From positions 1 to 54,089 of the forward strand of contig CAZISM010000023.1 in assembly GCA_964541895.1 (NCBI GenBank): a stretch of DNA of 54,089 bases, given 5' to 3'. Every line of letters begins with the position of its first letter. Positions within the stretch are counted from its first letter, which is position 1. This document shows, piece after piece, positions 32,431-41,087 of the stretch. Both the position numbers and the translations under genes were made by a program. Below the pieces are notes generated by a model. That model did not search any database and had not been told where the DNA came from. It saw only the letters and a list, made by a program, of their open reading frames with translations. Source of the stretch: CAZISM01 sp964541895. Lineage in GTDB: Bacteria; Zhuqueibacterota; Zhuqueibacteria; Residuimicrobiales; Residuimicrobiaceae.

Positions 32431-33411
32431 TTAAAACTGCAACACCTCGCGGACGGCCGCGGCGATTTTCTCTGCGTTCGGCATGAACGCTTCTTCCAAG
32501 ATCGGACTGTACGGCGTCGGCGTATCCAGAGCGGCCACGCGTCTGATCGGGGCGTCCAGCAGTTCAAAACCGTGTTCCGCGATAAGAGCGCTGACCTCTC
32601 CGCCGACACCGCCGGTCAGGTTCGCTTCATGCACGATGACCACGCGATTGGTTTTGGCGACCGAATTCAGGATCGTCTCGGTGTCCAGCGGCTTTAACGT
32701 GCGCAGGTCGATGATTTCAAGCTGGATTTGATGCTCGGCAGCCATTTTTTCCGCTGCCTGTTGCGCCGCAAACACCATTGAGCCGTAGGTGATTATGGTG
32801 GCGTCACGGCCGCTTCTGAAGACAGCCGCCTGGCCGAGCGGCGTGATAATCTCCTCTTCCTCGGGCAGGTTCTCCTTGATGCGACGATAGAGAAACTTGT
32901 TTTCAAAATAGATCACCGGATTGTTGTCGCGGATGGCGCTCTTTAACAACCCTTTGGCATCACGTGCCGTAGCCGGGGCCACCACTTTTAAACCGGGCTG
33001 ATGAACAAACCAGGCTTCGGGGTTCTTGGAGTGAAACGGGCCGCCATGGATGCCGCCGCCGGAGGGGGCCCGCACCACCATGGGCACCGGGATGCTGTAA
33101 CGGTAATGCATGGTCGCCGCGTTGGTGACGATCTGACTGAAACCGCAGGTAATGAAATCGGCAAACTGCATCTCGGCCACCGGCCGCATGCCGACCAGGG
33201 CAGCGCCGACAGCGACGCCGATGATAGCGGACTCAGAGATGGGCGTATCCATAATCCGTTCGTCGCCGAACTCTTCCACCAGACCTTTAGTGACCTTGAA
33301 TGCCCCGCCATAAATGCCGATGTCTTCGCCCAACAGGAACACTCTCGAATCGCGAAGCAGCTCTTCCCGCAAGGCTTCGTTTATTGCCTGCAAATACGTT
33401 ATCTCTGCCAT
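32431..33411 (-). CDS. 2-oxoacid dehydrogenase E1 component, beta subunit
   Basis: A 326-residue protein with the transketolase-like pyrimidine-binding fold: L-L-G-E-D-I-G-I-Y-G-G-A-F-K-V-T-K-G-L near 26-44, F-A-D-F-I-T-C-G near 82-89, and R-A-P-S-G-G-G-I-H-G-G-P-F-H-S near 113-127, plus the C-terminal transketolase domain. It pairs with the E1 alpha encoded 13 nt upstream to decarboxylate a 2-oxoacid with ThDP and acylate the E2 lipoyl group. It is distinct from the beta half of the fused E1 further upstream. Confidence 0.94.
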   Translation of the reverse strand: MAEITYLQAINEALREELLRDSRVFLLGEDIGIYGGAFKVTKGLVEEFGDERIMDTPISESAIIGVAVGAALVGMRPVAEMQFADFITCGFSQIVTNAATMHYRYSIPVPMVVRAPSGGGIHGGPFHSKNPEAWFVHQPGLKVVAPATARDAKGLLKSAIRDNNPVIYFENKFLYRRIKENLPEEEEIITPLGQAAVFRSGRDATIITYGSMVFAAQQAAEKMAAEHQIQLEIIDLRTLKPLDTETILNSVAKTNRVVIVHEANLTGGVGGEVSALIAEHGFELLDAPIRRVAALDTPTPYSPILEEAFMPNAEKIAAAVREVLQF

Positions 33412-33424
33412 AGTTCATCCTACC

Positions 33425-34402
33425 TTAATCAGCGTACACACCCTGCGACGCCCATTCCGCCAGCGGCAGCGGGCTGTTCAGTGCCGTCGTCGTCGCCAGC
33501 TCAATCTCTTCCGCCACCGCCTGTTTGATATCATCGATGCGGGGCTGGTCCAGCACGCCCTCTTCGAGCAACTGTTTCTCCAGTATATGCAGCGGATCAC
33601 GGCGTTCGTATTCCTGCAGCTGCTTTTTGTCGACGTAAAAGGCATCATCATGAGCCGAGTGGCCCTGCATACGCATGGTTTTGCATTCGATCAGCGACGG
33701 GCCTTCCCCGTTGCGGGCGCCCTCCACGGCATCTTTCACCACGCTGTACACTTCAATAGCGTTGTTGCCGTCCACCTGATGTCCGGGCATGCCATACCCC
33801 AGCGCACGGTCGGACAGCTTTTTGCAGGCATAGCCTTTGTGGGCCGGCGTAGAATAGGCATATTGATTGTTTTCGATAATCATGATAAACGGCGCCTTTT
33901 GCACAGCGGCAAAATTCAATCCTTCATGAAAGTCACCCAGGTTGGATCCGCCTTCACCGATATAATTCATGGACACCACTTTTTCACCCTGCATGCGTTT
34001 GCCGAGCGCTGCGCCAACCGCCACTGGGATCATGGCGCCGAGGTGACTGACGTTGCCGACGATGTTGAGCGAGGTGTCGCTGACATGAATACCGCTGTCT
34101 TTGCCTTTGGTGAGGCTGTTGCCCCGCCCCAGATATTGCAGCAGAATATTGAGCACCGTCTGCCCTTTAGCCAGATGTGCGCCCAGATCCCGGTGAATGG
34201 GAAACAGGTAATCCTGCGGTTCGAGAGCCAGAGCAGAGCCGACGGTGGTGGCCTCGATGCCCCGTCCGGTGTACACGCCGCCGACTATCTTGCCCTGCCG
34301 ATACAGCGCTATGATCCGTTCTTCGGTAGCGCGCGTTTTCCAGATCAAGCTGTACAGCTTTACTTTTATCTCGTCTGCAACGGGAGCGAGATGTTTGCTC
34401 AT
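33425..34402 (-). CDS. 2-oxoacid dehydrogenase E1 component, alpha subunit
   Basis: A 325-residue ThDP-binding subunit. The ThDP/metal motif reads G-E-G-G-S-N-L-G-D-F-H-E-G-L-N, ending about 30 residues after its start in E-N-N. The GEG form, instead of GDG, is known from branched-chain E1 alpha proteins and is not a defect. The S-A-H-D-D motif, equivalent to the usual phosphorylation-loop region, lies near 250-255. It starts 11 nt after the fused E1 gene and precedes E1 beta. Substrate preference (pyruvate, acetoin or branched-chain) cannot be read safely. Confidence 0.93.
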   Translation of the reverse strand: MSKHLAPVADEIKVKLYSLIWKTRATEERIIALYRQGKIVGGVYTGRGIEATTVGSALALEPQDYLFPIHRDLGAHLAKGQTVLNILLQYLGRGNSLTKGKDSGIHVSDTSLNIVGNVSHLGAMIPVAVGAALGKRMQGEKVVSMNYIGEGGSNLGDFHEGLNFAAVQKAPFIMIIENNQYAYSTPAHKGYACKKLSDRALGYGMPGHQVDGNNAIEVYSVVKDAVEGARNGEGPSLIECKTMRMQGHSAHDDAFYVDKKQLQEYERRDPLHILEKQLLEEGVLDQPRIDDIKQAVAEEIELATTTALNSPLPLAEWASQGVYAD

Positions 34403-34413
34403 GAGAGCTCCTT

Positions 34414-36426
34414 TTAATAACGAATTAACTCCAGTATGGTCCGTTCGATATCAGATTCCATCGGCAATACCGCCGCTTCCAGTTCGTGGCTGTACGGCAC
34501 CGGCAAATCCCTGGCCGCCAGGCGGCGCACGGGCGCGTCGAGATGTTGAAAGGCCCGGTCGGCAACCAGGGCGCTGATCTCGGCGCCAAAGCCGGCCGTG
34601 AGCGTGTCTTCATGAAGTACCAGCACCTTGCCGGTCTTGCTGACAGACGCTTCGATGGTGCCCCAGTCCAGAGGGTACAGCGTGCGCAGGTCGACAACCT
34701 CGACCTCCGTACCCTGCGGCCTTAATCGATCCGATACCACCGACGCTTTGTGCACCATCATGCCATAGGTCAAAACTGTCAGGTGCCGGCCCTCGCGCAC
34801 GACAGCGGCCGCGCCAAACGGCAAATAATAGTCTGCTGCCGGTTCCGGCCGCATGGCATAACTCTGCCGATACAGCCCTTTGTGCTCCATAAATAGCACC
34901 GGATCGTTCATTTGCACCGCCTGCTTGAACAACCCCTTGGCATCGGCGGCATTGGCCGGATAAACGATGTACAGGCCCGGCAGATGAGCAAAAAAGCCCT
35001 CGATATTCTGACTGTGACAGAGCGCGCCGTGGATATAACCTCCCACCGCGACTCGGATCACCATGGGGCAGGAGTACGCTCCGTTAGAGCGCCAACGCAG
35101 TGTCGCCGCCTCGTTGCGGATCTGCATCATGGCTGTCCAGATATAATCGCCGAACTGGATTTCAACCACAGGCTTGAAGCCGGCCAGAGCCATGCCAATG
35201 GCGGTGCCGATGATGCTTGATTCCGCCAGCGGAGAATTGAACACCCGCTCGGTGCCGAAACGGCTGGAAAGCCCTTTGGTGACGGTAAAAACACCGCCCT
35301 TGGGATCCTGCACATCTTCGCCATACACTACTATTTTATCATTTCGCTCCATCTCTTCATGCAGCGCGTGGTTGAGGGCGTCCACCAGCACGACCGGTGC
35401 CTGTTTCGACGTCAGGGCAGTCGTTGACGCCGCACTGGCTGCTACAGGCGCAAACAGGTGTTCCGAGACCGTTTCCTGTTGCGGCCGTTCACTTTGCTCC
35501 GCCTGCTCAGCCGCATTTTCGACCTCAAGTTTTACTTCATGCTGCAATCGCGCCAGCTCGATTTCCGACAGCAGCTTTGACCTGATCAGCTGTTGGGCCA
35601 GCTGCGCCAGTGGATCCAACTGCTTCTCTTGCTCCAATTCGCCCGCCGCCCGATACTTGCGTTGATCATCGGAAGAGGAGTGCGAAGCTAATCGAATGGT
35701 GTTGGCGACAACCAGACTCGGCCCTTCACCTTGCCTGGCTCTTTGAACGCAATGGCGAACGACCTTTTTTACCTCCAGAGCATCCAGGCCGTTGATGCGG
35801 TGACGATGCAGATTTCGATATCCCATCACCAGCTCATATACCGAATCGCCGGTGGTCTGCTGGCTCCTGGGCACAGAGATGGCGTAATTATTATCCTGAA
35901 TAAAAAAAATGACCGGAAGAGAATCGCGTGTCGCCCAATTGATTGCTTCATAAAAATCGCCCTGGCTGGTGGCGCCTTCGCCGGAGGAGACGTATACCAC
36001 TTGAGCTCCGCCATTTCTTTTGCAGGCCATGGCCGTGCCTGTGGCCTGCAGATATTGAGTGCCGGTAGGGCTGGATTGTGAGACGACACGAAGAGTTTTG
36101 TGTCCATAATGCTGCGGCATTTGCCTGCCGCCGGAGGAGGGGTCTTGTGCTCGCCCAAGTGAAAGCAGCAGCAGTTCGGCAGCGGTCACCCCCCAGGTCA
36201 ACACGAAGGCCTGATCCCTGTAGTAGGGATAGCACCAATCGTAACCGGGTTGAAATGCCAATGCCGCACCTACCTGGGCCGCTTCGTGACCGGCCGCGCC
36301 GATATGAAAATAGCTCTTCCCCTGGCGCAACAAATTCATCATCTTTTCATCCAGGAGGCGGCTGGTCAACATAAAACGATAGATGTCTGACAAAGAGGCC
36401 TTACGCTCATGTGTGCTGAAGGGCAA
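34414..36426 (-). CDS. Fused E1 alpha-beta of a 2-oxoacid (probably branched-chain) dehydrogenase
   Basis: A 670-residue single-chain E1. Residues about 1-300 are the alpha part, with G-A-A-G-H-E-A-A-Q-V-G near 43-53 and the ThDP motif G-E-G-A-T-S-Q-G-D-F-Y-E-A-I-N. A linker rich in Glu, Gln and Ala spans about 300-345. Residues about 346-670 are the beta part, with Y-G-E-D-V-Q-D-P-K-G-G-V-F and F-G-D-Y-I-W. Fusions of this type are widespread in Bacteroidetes and relatives, where they are annotated as 2-oxoisovalerate dehydrogenase. The start is a TTG with GGAG 6 nt upstream; the first ATG is inside conserved sequence. The locus also has unfused E1 alpha and beta genes. Confidence 0.92.
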   Translation of the reverse strand: MPFSTHERKASLSDIYRFMLTSRLLDEKMMNLLRQGKSYFHIGAAGHEAAQVGAALAFQPGYDWCYPYYRDQAFVLTWGVTAAELLLLSLGRAQDPSSGGRQMPQHYGHKTLRVVSQSSPTGTQYLQATGTAMACKRNGGAQVVYVSSGEGATSQGDFYEAINWATRDSLPVIFFIQDNNYAISVPRSQQTTGDSVYELVMGYRNLHRHRINGLDALEVKKVVRHCVQRARQGEGPSLVVANTIRLASHSSSDDQRKYRAAGELEQEKQLDPLAQLAQQLIRSKLLSEIELARLQHEVKLEVENAAEQAEQSERPQQETVSEHLFAPVAASAASTTALTSKQAPVVLVDALNHALHEEMERNDKIVVYGEDVQDPKGGVFTVTKGLSSRFGTERVFNSPLAESSIIGTAIGMALAGFKPVVEIQFGDYIWTAMMQIRNEAATLRWRSNGAYSCPMVIRVAVGGYIHGALCHSQNIEGFFAHLPGLYIVYPANAADAKGLFKQAVQMNDPVLFMEHKGLYRQSYAMRPEPAADYYLPFGAAAVVREGRHLTVLTYGMMVHKASVVSDRLRPQGTEVEVVDLRTLYPLDWGTIEASVSKTGKVLVLHEDTLTAGFGAEISALVADRAFQHLDAPVRRLAARDLPVPYSHELEAAVLPMESDIERTILELIRY

Positions 36427-36465
36427 ACAGGTCTCCTATTTCTGTGTCAGTGATCCTGCAGGGGA

Positions 36466-37863
36466 TCAGATGTGTATGGCTTTGCCGAAAGCGTCCTCCG
36501 CCGCTTCCTTGATGGATTCCGAAATGGTCGGATGCGCATGGATGGTGTGCATGATCTCTTCGGCGGTCGTTTCCAGTGTTTTAGCGACACCCACTTCGGC
36601 CAGCAGTTCGGTTGCTTCTGCTCCGACGATATGAGCCCCCAGCAGTTCGCCGTATTTGGCATCAAAGATCAATTTCACCAGGCCTTCGCTTTCGCCCATG
36701 GCCAGCGACTTGCCGTTGGCGCGGAAAGGAAATCGCCCGACTTTGATCTGCAATCCCTTGTCCAGCGCTTTCTGTTCGGTCAAACCCAGACTGGCCACCT
36801 GCGGCTGACAATAGGTGCAGCCCGGGATATGATCATAGTCTACGGCCGTCGGGGTGTGACCTGCCATGCCTTCGACGGCGGCAACTCCCTCTGCGGAGGC
36901 GACGTGCGCCAACCAGGGCGGGCCGATGACATCGCCGATGGCATAGATACCCTCCACATTGGTTTTAAAGGTTTTTCGATCCACTGCGATAAAGCCCTTT
37001 TCCGCCTTGACACCAACCGCTTCCAGACCGATCTCTTCCACATTGCCGGCAACGCCGATCGCCACCAGCGCCTTATCCGCCTGCAGGCTGGTGGAGCCGG
37101 TCTTGCCGGTCACCTGCAGAGTGACGCCTTTGCTGTCCTTGCTGATCTTGTCCACTTTGGTTTCAATAAGAATCTGGATGCCGAGTTTTTTAAACGCTTT
37201 TGCCACCACATCGACCACTTCCTTGTCTTCGACAGGCAGTATCTGCGGCATCATTTCGATCAGCGTGACTTTGGTGCCGATCGACGCATAAAAATAGGCG
37301 AACTCGACACCGATGGCACCGGCGCCGATGATCAGCAGCGACGAGGGAATCTGTTCCGGGATCATGGCTTCGCGGCTGGAGATGATCTGCTTGCCGTCCA
37401 GATCAAATCCCGGGATCGTCCGCGGCCGCGCACCGGTCGCGATGAGGATGTTTTTACTAGCCAGCACCTGTTTTTTCGCATCAGCCGAGTCCACTTCGAC
37501 TTTGCCTTTAGCGATAATCCTGCCTTTGCCGGCCACGACGGTAATGTTGTTCTTGCGGAAAAGAAACTCGATGCCTTTGGAGAGACGCTGGGCTGTGGTG
37601 CGGCTGTGCTTTACCATCCTGGCCAAATCCACGCTGGCGCCGGACACCTGCACGCCGAAATCCTGTGCATGCTTGATATGGTTATATAAGGTGGCCGAAT
37701 GCAGCAGCGCTTTGGTGGGAATACAGCCCCAGTTCAGGCACACACCGCCGGGTTCCGCTTTTTCGACAACGGCCGTTTTCATACCCAATTGTGCGGCGCG
37801 GATAGCGGCGACATATCCGCCGGGTCCGGAACCGATGACGACCAGATCAAAATTTTCAGCCAT
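36466..37863 (-). CDS. lpdA: Dihydrolipoamide dehydrogenase (E3)
   Basis: A flavoprotein that reoxidises dihydrolipoyl groups with NAD. The 465-residue protein has the FAD-binding G-S-G-P-G-G-Y-V-A-A (11-20), the redox-active pair Cys42/Cys47 in G-G-V-C-L-N-W-G-C-I-P-T-K, the NAD-binding G-A-G-A-I-G-V-E-F-A, a second FAD motif A-I-G-D-V, and the C-terminal H-A-H-P-T-I-S-E with the catalytic His. The start is the ATG at 37863 with AGGAG 5-6 nt upstream. It precedes both E1 systems and could serve either. Confidence 0.97.
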   Translation of the reverse strand: MAENFDLVVIGSGPGGYVAAIRAAQLGMKTAVVEKAEPGGVCLNWGCIPTKALLHSATLYNHIKHAQDFGVQVSGASVDLARMVKHSRTTAQRLSKGIEFLFRKNNITVVAGKGRIIAKGKVEVDSADAKKQVLASKNILIATGARPRTIPGFDLDGKQIISSREAMIPEQIPSSLLIIGAGAIGVEFAYFYASIGTKVTLIEMMPQILPVEDKEVVDVVAKAFKKLGIQILIETKVDKISKDSKGVTLQVTGKTGSTSLQADKALVAIGVAGNVEEIGLEAVGVKAEKGFIAVDRKTFKTNVEGIYAIGDVIGPPWLAHVASAEGVAAVEGMAGHTPTAVDYDHIPGCTYCQPQVASLGLTEQKALDKGLQIKVGRFPFRANGKSLAMGESEGLVKLIFDAKYGELLGAHIVGAEATELLAEVGVAKTLETTAEEIMHTIHAHPTISESIKEAAEDAFGKAIHI

Positions 37864-37903
37864 TCTCCTGCTCCTGTTTAAAAAAACGCTCATCGATCGT
37901 GTG

Positions 37904-39085
37904 TCATAACGCGCGTACGATTGATTTGCCGAATTCCACACATTGATTCAATTCTTCAGAGTTCGGCACCAGCACGGCGGAAATACCGGGAACCGGCACC
38001 TTTAATTTCAGGCTCTGCAAACGCTGATCAAGCAGGCCAACCGCTTCGCCGCTCCATCCCATGGATCCGAAACTGCCGCCGATCTTGCCTTTGATATCCA
38101 GCGTCACCAGGCTGCTCAACAGATCCCAAACGGGTTTGACGATGTCGTTGTTGATGGTGGGGCTGCCAATGAGAATGGCGTCCGCCGCTTCGATCTTGTC
38201 CAATTCATCCTCGGGCTTGATATTGATGATATCGAACAATTCGGCGTGAGCGCCCGCCTCTTCGATCCCTTTGGCGATATGCTGCGCCATGCGCTCAGTG
38301 TTGCCGTAGGCACTGGCGTAATAGATCAGCACATACCTGGGCGTGTTCTCCTGCAGCGGAGCAGACCAGCTTTCATACGCCTGCACATATTTCCCGATCT
38401 CCTGGCGAAGGATGGGACCATGCGACGGGGCAATGATGGTGGTCGGGATTTCCGTCAGTTTCTTCAGCGCATTGCGTACGCTTTTCTTAAAGGGCCGCAT
38501 GATGGACTTGAAATAGTAGTCATAGTCCGGCCAGAAATTCCGCGTAATGAGATCGGCGAACATGCGGCTGTCGCAAAAATGCGAAGCAAACACATCGCAA
38601 CTGAACAACATCTCCTCTTCCGGCACATAGGTCATCATAGTATCCGGCCAGTGCAAAAAGGGAGCGGGGATAAAGCGAAGAGTGTGTTTTCCCAGAGAAA
38701 TGGCGGTGGTAGCATCCACCGGAGTAATGCGGACGTCGCGATTGACGACATTTTGCACATATTTTACTGCGGTTTTTGTGCAAAGAATCTCGGCTTGCGG
38801 CGCCAGCTCCAGCAGGGCGGTGAGGCTGCCGGTGTGATCCATCTCATTGTGCTGAACAACAATATAATCAATATGTTTCGGATCGGCCAATTCAATGATG
38901 CGCTCCACATAAGCCGCAGAAAATTTATCTTTAACTGTGTCAATGATCGCGGTTTTTTCAGCCCTGATGAGGTAGCTGTTATAGGTGGTGCCGTTTTTCG
39001 TATGCATGATGAGGTCAAACAAGCGCAAATCCGGGTGAAGCGCACCTATCCAGTATATATCTGGTTTGATCTCGAGCGGTTTCAT
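37904..39085 (-). CDS. Flavodiiron protein (FprA/NorV-like A-type flavoprotein)
   Basis: Reduces oxygen to water and/or NO to N2O at a diiron site, protecting anaerobes and microaerophiles. The 393-residue protein has an N-terminal metallo-beta-lactamase-like domain with the diiron ligand motif H-N-E-M-D-H-T-G-S (His79, Glu81, Asp83, His84) and further ligands near 145 (F-L-H-W-P-D) and 225 (P-S-H-G-P). It ends in a flavodoxin domain with the FMN loop Y-A-S-A-Y-G-N-T-E-R near 255. No fused rubredoxin domain is present. It is encoded between the small Cys protein and lpdA, with its stop about 40 nt before the lpdA ATG. Confidence 0.95.
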   Translation of the reverse strand: MKPLEIKPDIYWIGALHPDLRLFDLIMHTKNGTTYNSYLIRAEKTAIIDTVKDKFSAAYVERIIELADPKHIDYIVVQHNEMDHTGSLTALLELAPQAEILCTKTAVKYVQNVVNRDVRITPVDATTAISLGKHTLRFIPAPFLHWPDTMMTYVPEEEMLFSCDVFASHFCDSRMFADLITRNFWPDYDYYFKSIMRPFKKSVRNALKKLTEIPTTIIAPSHGPILRQEIGKYVQAYESWSAPLQENTPRYVLIYYASAYGNTERMAQHIAKGIEEAGAHAELFDIINIKPEDELDKIEAADAILIGSPTINNDIVKPVWDLLSSLVTLDIKGKIGGSFGSMGWSGEAVGLLDQRLQSLKLKVPVPGISAVLVPNSEELNQCVEFGKSIVRAL

Positions 39086-39142
39086 GTTGATTAGTCTCCT
39101 AAATCCTGTATAATAACTGAATTTTCCGGTAAAAAATTTCCA

Positions 39143-39346
39143 TCATATCTTTTCAATGGTGATGCGAAACCCTTCAAAATGGACCTGTTCGGCGCGGCAG
39201 CTGCAGGAGGCGGCGTCGTGCGGTCGTGGTTTTCCCGAGTGTTCAAAACACTGCATCAAGGCCTCTTCTTCGGTGCGGGCCACCCGCAGGTTCCAGCAGG
39301 GGTTGGCGCCCAGGTAATACACCATGTACAGTTTCAATTCATTCAT
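39143..39346 (-). CDS. 67-residue Cys-containing protein overlapping iscU
   Basis: A small acidic-to-neutral protein that I do not recognise. It begins M-N-E-L-K-L-Y-M-V-Y-Y-L-G-A-N-P and has four Cys residues: one after the N-terminal strand, one in the middle, and a C-S-C pair. A plausible start is the ATG at 39346 with GAGG 6 nt upstream; the ATG just before it is also possible. It overlaps the iscU stop by 8 nt, indicating coupling. Being wedged between iscU and a flavodiiron protein it may take part in Fe-S or iron chemistry, but that is context only. Confidence 0.6.
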   Translation of the reverse strand: MNELKLYMVYYLGANPCWNLRVARTEEEALMQCFEHSGKPRPHDAASCSCRAEQVHFEGFRITIEKI

Positions 39347-39740
39347 CATGCACCTCACGCTTGGTTTTCTTGCGATAGTCATCGATGGCAGCCTTGAGGG
39401 CATCCTCGGCAAGCACCGAGCAATGCATCTTGACTTTCGGCAAGCCGCCGAGTGCGTCAGCGACCGCCTTGTTGGATACGGCCAGCGCTTCGTCGATGCT
39501 TTTCCCTTTGATCATTTCAGTTACCATAGAGCTGGTGGCGATAGCCGCACCGCAGCCGAAGGTTTTGAATTTCGCATCCACGATGATGCCCTGGTTTACT
39601 TTGATGCTCAGCTTCATCACATCGCCACAGGCGGGATTACCGACTACGCCGATGCCATCCGGGTCATCGACAATGCCGACGTTGCGCGGATTTTCGTAAT
39701 GTTCCATCACCTGTTCGGTATATTCATCCCACGCATCCAT
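39339..39740 (-). CDS. iscU: Fe-S cluster assembly scaffold IscU/NifU-N
   Basis: A 133-residue scaffold on which [2Fe-2S] clusters are built from cysteine-derived sulfur. The three cluster-ligand Cys are present: G-N-P-A-C-G-D (Cys38), F-G-C-G-A-A (Cys63) and M-H-C-S-V-L-A-E-D-A (Cys107), along with the key Asp at residue 40. The IscU chaperone-recognition motif L-P-P-V-K is here L-P-K-V-K. It is 18 nt after the cysteine desulfurase gene. No hscA/hscB or fdx follow. Confidence 0.95.
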   Translation of the reverse strand: MDAWDEYTEQVMEHYENPRNVGIVDDPDGIGVVGNPACGDVMKLSIKVNQGIIVDAKFKTFGCGAAIATSSMVTEMIKGKSIDEALAVSNKAVADALGGLPKVKMHCSVLAEDALKAAIDDYRKKTKREVHDE

Positions 39741-39757
39741 GATGCGGATTCCTTCTG

Positions 39758-40972
39758 TTAGTGTTCGTGATCATGTTTGGACCAGGCAAACGAATCGATA
39801 TCGATGCCATCGCGGGCCATTTCATACAATGGCGACATCTCCCGCAGACGCCTCACATGCCTGACCAGCAGGTCCAGGAGGAAATCGACCTGCTCTTCAT
39901 CGTTGCTTTTGCCGAGCCCAAACCGGATCGAGCAGTGGGCCAGACTGTCCGGCACCCCGATGGCGCGCAGTACATAGGACGATTGCAGATTGGCGGATGT
40001 ACAGGCCGAACCGGAGGACAAAGCCACTTGCCGGCACGCCATGATCAGGGATTCGCCTTCCACATACGCAAAGCTGTAATTGAGATTGTTCGGCAAGCGC
40101 TGTATCGGATGGCCGTTAAGCTGCACCTGTTCGATGGCGGATTCGATGCCGTTACGCAATCGCTCCTGCAAGTTCAGCAAGCGTTGCGATTCCCGGACGA
40201 GATCCCGCGCTGCCATCGCCGACGCCGCGCCCAGACCGACAATACCGGGCACGTTCAAGGTTCCGGAACGCATGCCGCGTTCGTGGCCGCCGCCGTCAAT
40301 GAGCGGCGCCAGCTTCAAGCCTTTGCGCACATAGAGCGCACCGATACCTTTGGGGCCGTATATTTTGTGACCTGAAATGGAAAGCAGGTCGATGTGCGCA
40401 GCTCCAACCTGCACGTCCACCCTCCCCAGGGCCTGCACCGCATCGCTGTGAAAGGGAACGCCGGCCGCCTGCGTCAACTCGCCGATTTGCTGCAGCGGCT
40501 GCAGGGTTCCGATTTCGCTGTTGGCCGCCTGAATGGAAACGAGAATCGTATCCGGGGTCAGTTGCGCCGCAAGCGCATCCAGGCGGACGCGGCCATAGTC
40601 ATCCATCGGCAGTAGAACCGTCTCATACCCTTCCTGCTGCAGCCGCTTGCAGGTATCCAATATGGCTTTATGTTCCGTTGCGATGGTAATGATGCGGCCC
40701 TTTTTATCACGGTGGCGCCAGGCTGTTCCCTTGATCGCCAGATTATCCGACTCGGTGGCGCCGCTGGTAAAAATTATTTCCTCCGGCAAACACCCGATCA
40801 GCGTGGCAACCTGCTCTCGCGCCTTTTCAACCGCCAGGCGCGCCCGTTTGCCCCATTCGTGCGTGCTGCTGGCCGGATTGCCGAATTCAGCGGTCAGATA
40901 GGGCATCATGGCTTCCAGCACCTCTGCATCCAGCGGCGTGGTGGCATGATGATCCATATAGATGGGTTTCAT
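39758..40972 (-). CDS. iscS: Cysteine desulfurase (NifS/IscS class)
   Basis: A PLP enzyme that moves cysteine sulfur to IscU. The 404-residue protein begins M-K-P-I-Y-M-D-H-H-A-T-T-P, has the PLP Lys in S-I-S-G-H-K-I-Y-G-P-K-G, and the catalytic loop G-S-A-C-T-S near 325-330, typical of group I enzymes. I place the start at the ATG at 40972; a GTG eight codons upstream is possible, and the Shine-Dalgarno is weak for either. A terminator separates it from the upstream ferritin-like gene. Confidence 0.94.
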   Translation of the reverse strand: MKPIYMDHHATTPLDAEVLEAMMPYLTAEFGNPASSTHEWGKRARLAVEKAREQVATLIGCLPEEIIFTSGATESDNLAIKGTAWRHRDKKGRIITIATEHKAILDTCKRLQQEGYETVLLPMDDYGRVRLDALAAQLTPDTILVSIQAANSEIGTLQPLQQIGELTQAAGVPFHSDAVQALGRVDVQVGAAHIDLLSISGHKIYGPKGIGALYVRKGLKLAPLIDGGGHERGMRSGTLNVPGIVGLGAASAMAARDLVRESQRLLNLQERLRNGIESAIEQVQLNGHPIQRLPNNLNYSFAYVEGESLIMACRQVALSSGSACTSANLQSSYVLRAIGVPDSLAHCSIRFGLGKSNDEEQVDFLLDLLVRHVRRLREMSPLYEMARDGIDIDSFAWSKHDHEH

Positions 40973-41033
40973 GGTTTCGTATCCGTAAAGATTCACTAGG
41001 TAATAATATTGAAAAAAACAGTTCCAATCAACA

Positions 41034-41067
41034 TAAAAAAAGGCTCGTTACCATTAATAACGAGCCT
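41034..41067 (-). terminator. Rho-independent terminator after the ferritin-like gene
   Basis: AGGCTCGTTA (41041-41050) and TAACGAGCCT (41058-41067) pair perfectly over 10 bp with a 7-nt loop. On the minus strand the stem is followed by a run of at least six Ts. It lies about 20 nt after the stop of the 174-residue ferritin-like gene. Confidence 0.9.
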
Positions 41068-41087
41068 GAATCGACACCCGGCGGCGT

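Noticed and set aside
33314..34417. A 367-codon open frame on the plus strand opposite E1 alpha
   Set aside because: Antisense shadow of a conserved gene with no supporting signals.
34414..36426. Inactive E1 because the ThDP motif reads GEG instead of GDG
   Set aside because: GEG is the normal form in branched-chain E1 alpha proteins, and both E1 alpha sequences here have it in an otherwise intact motif.
41034..41067. The 10-bp inverted repeat near iscS as an operator
   Set aside because: A T-run follows on the minus strand just after the ferritin-like gene, which makes a terminator the simpler explanation.
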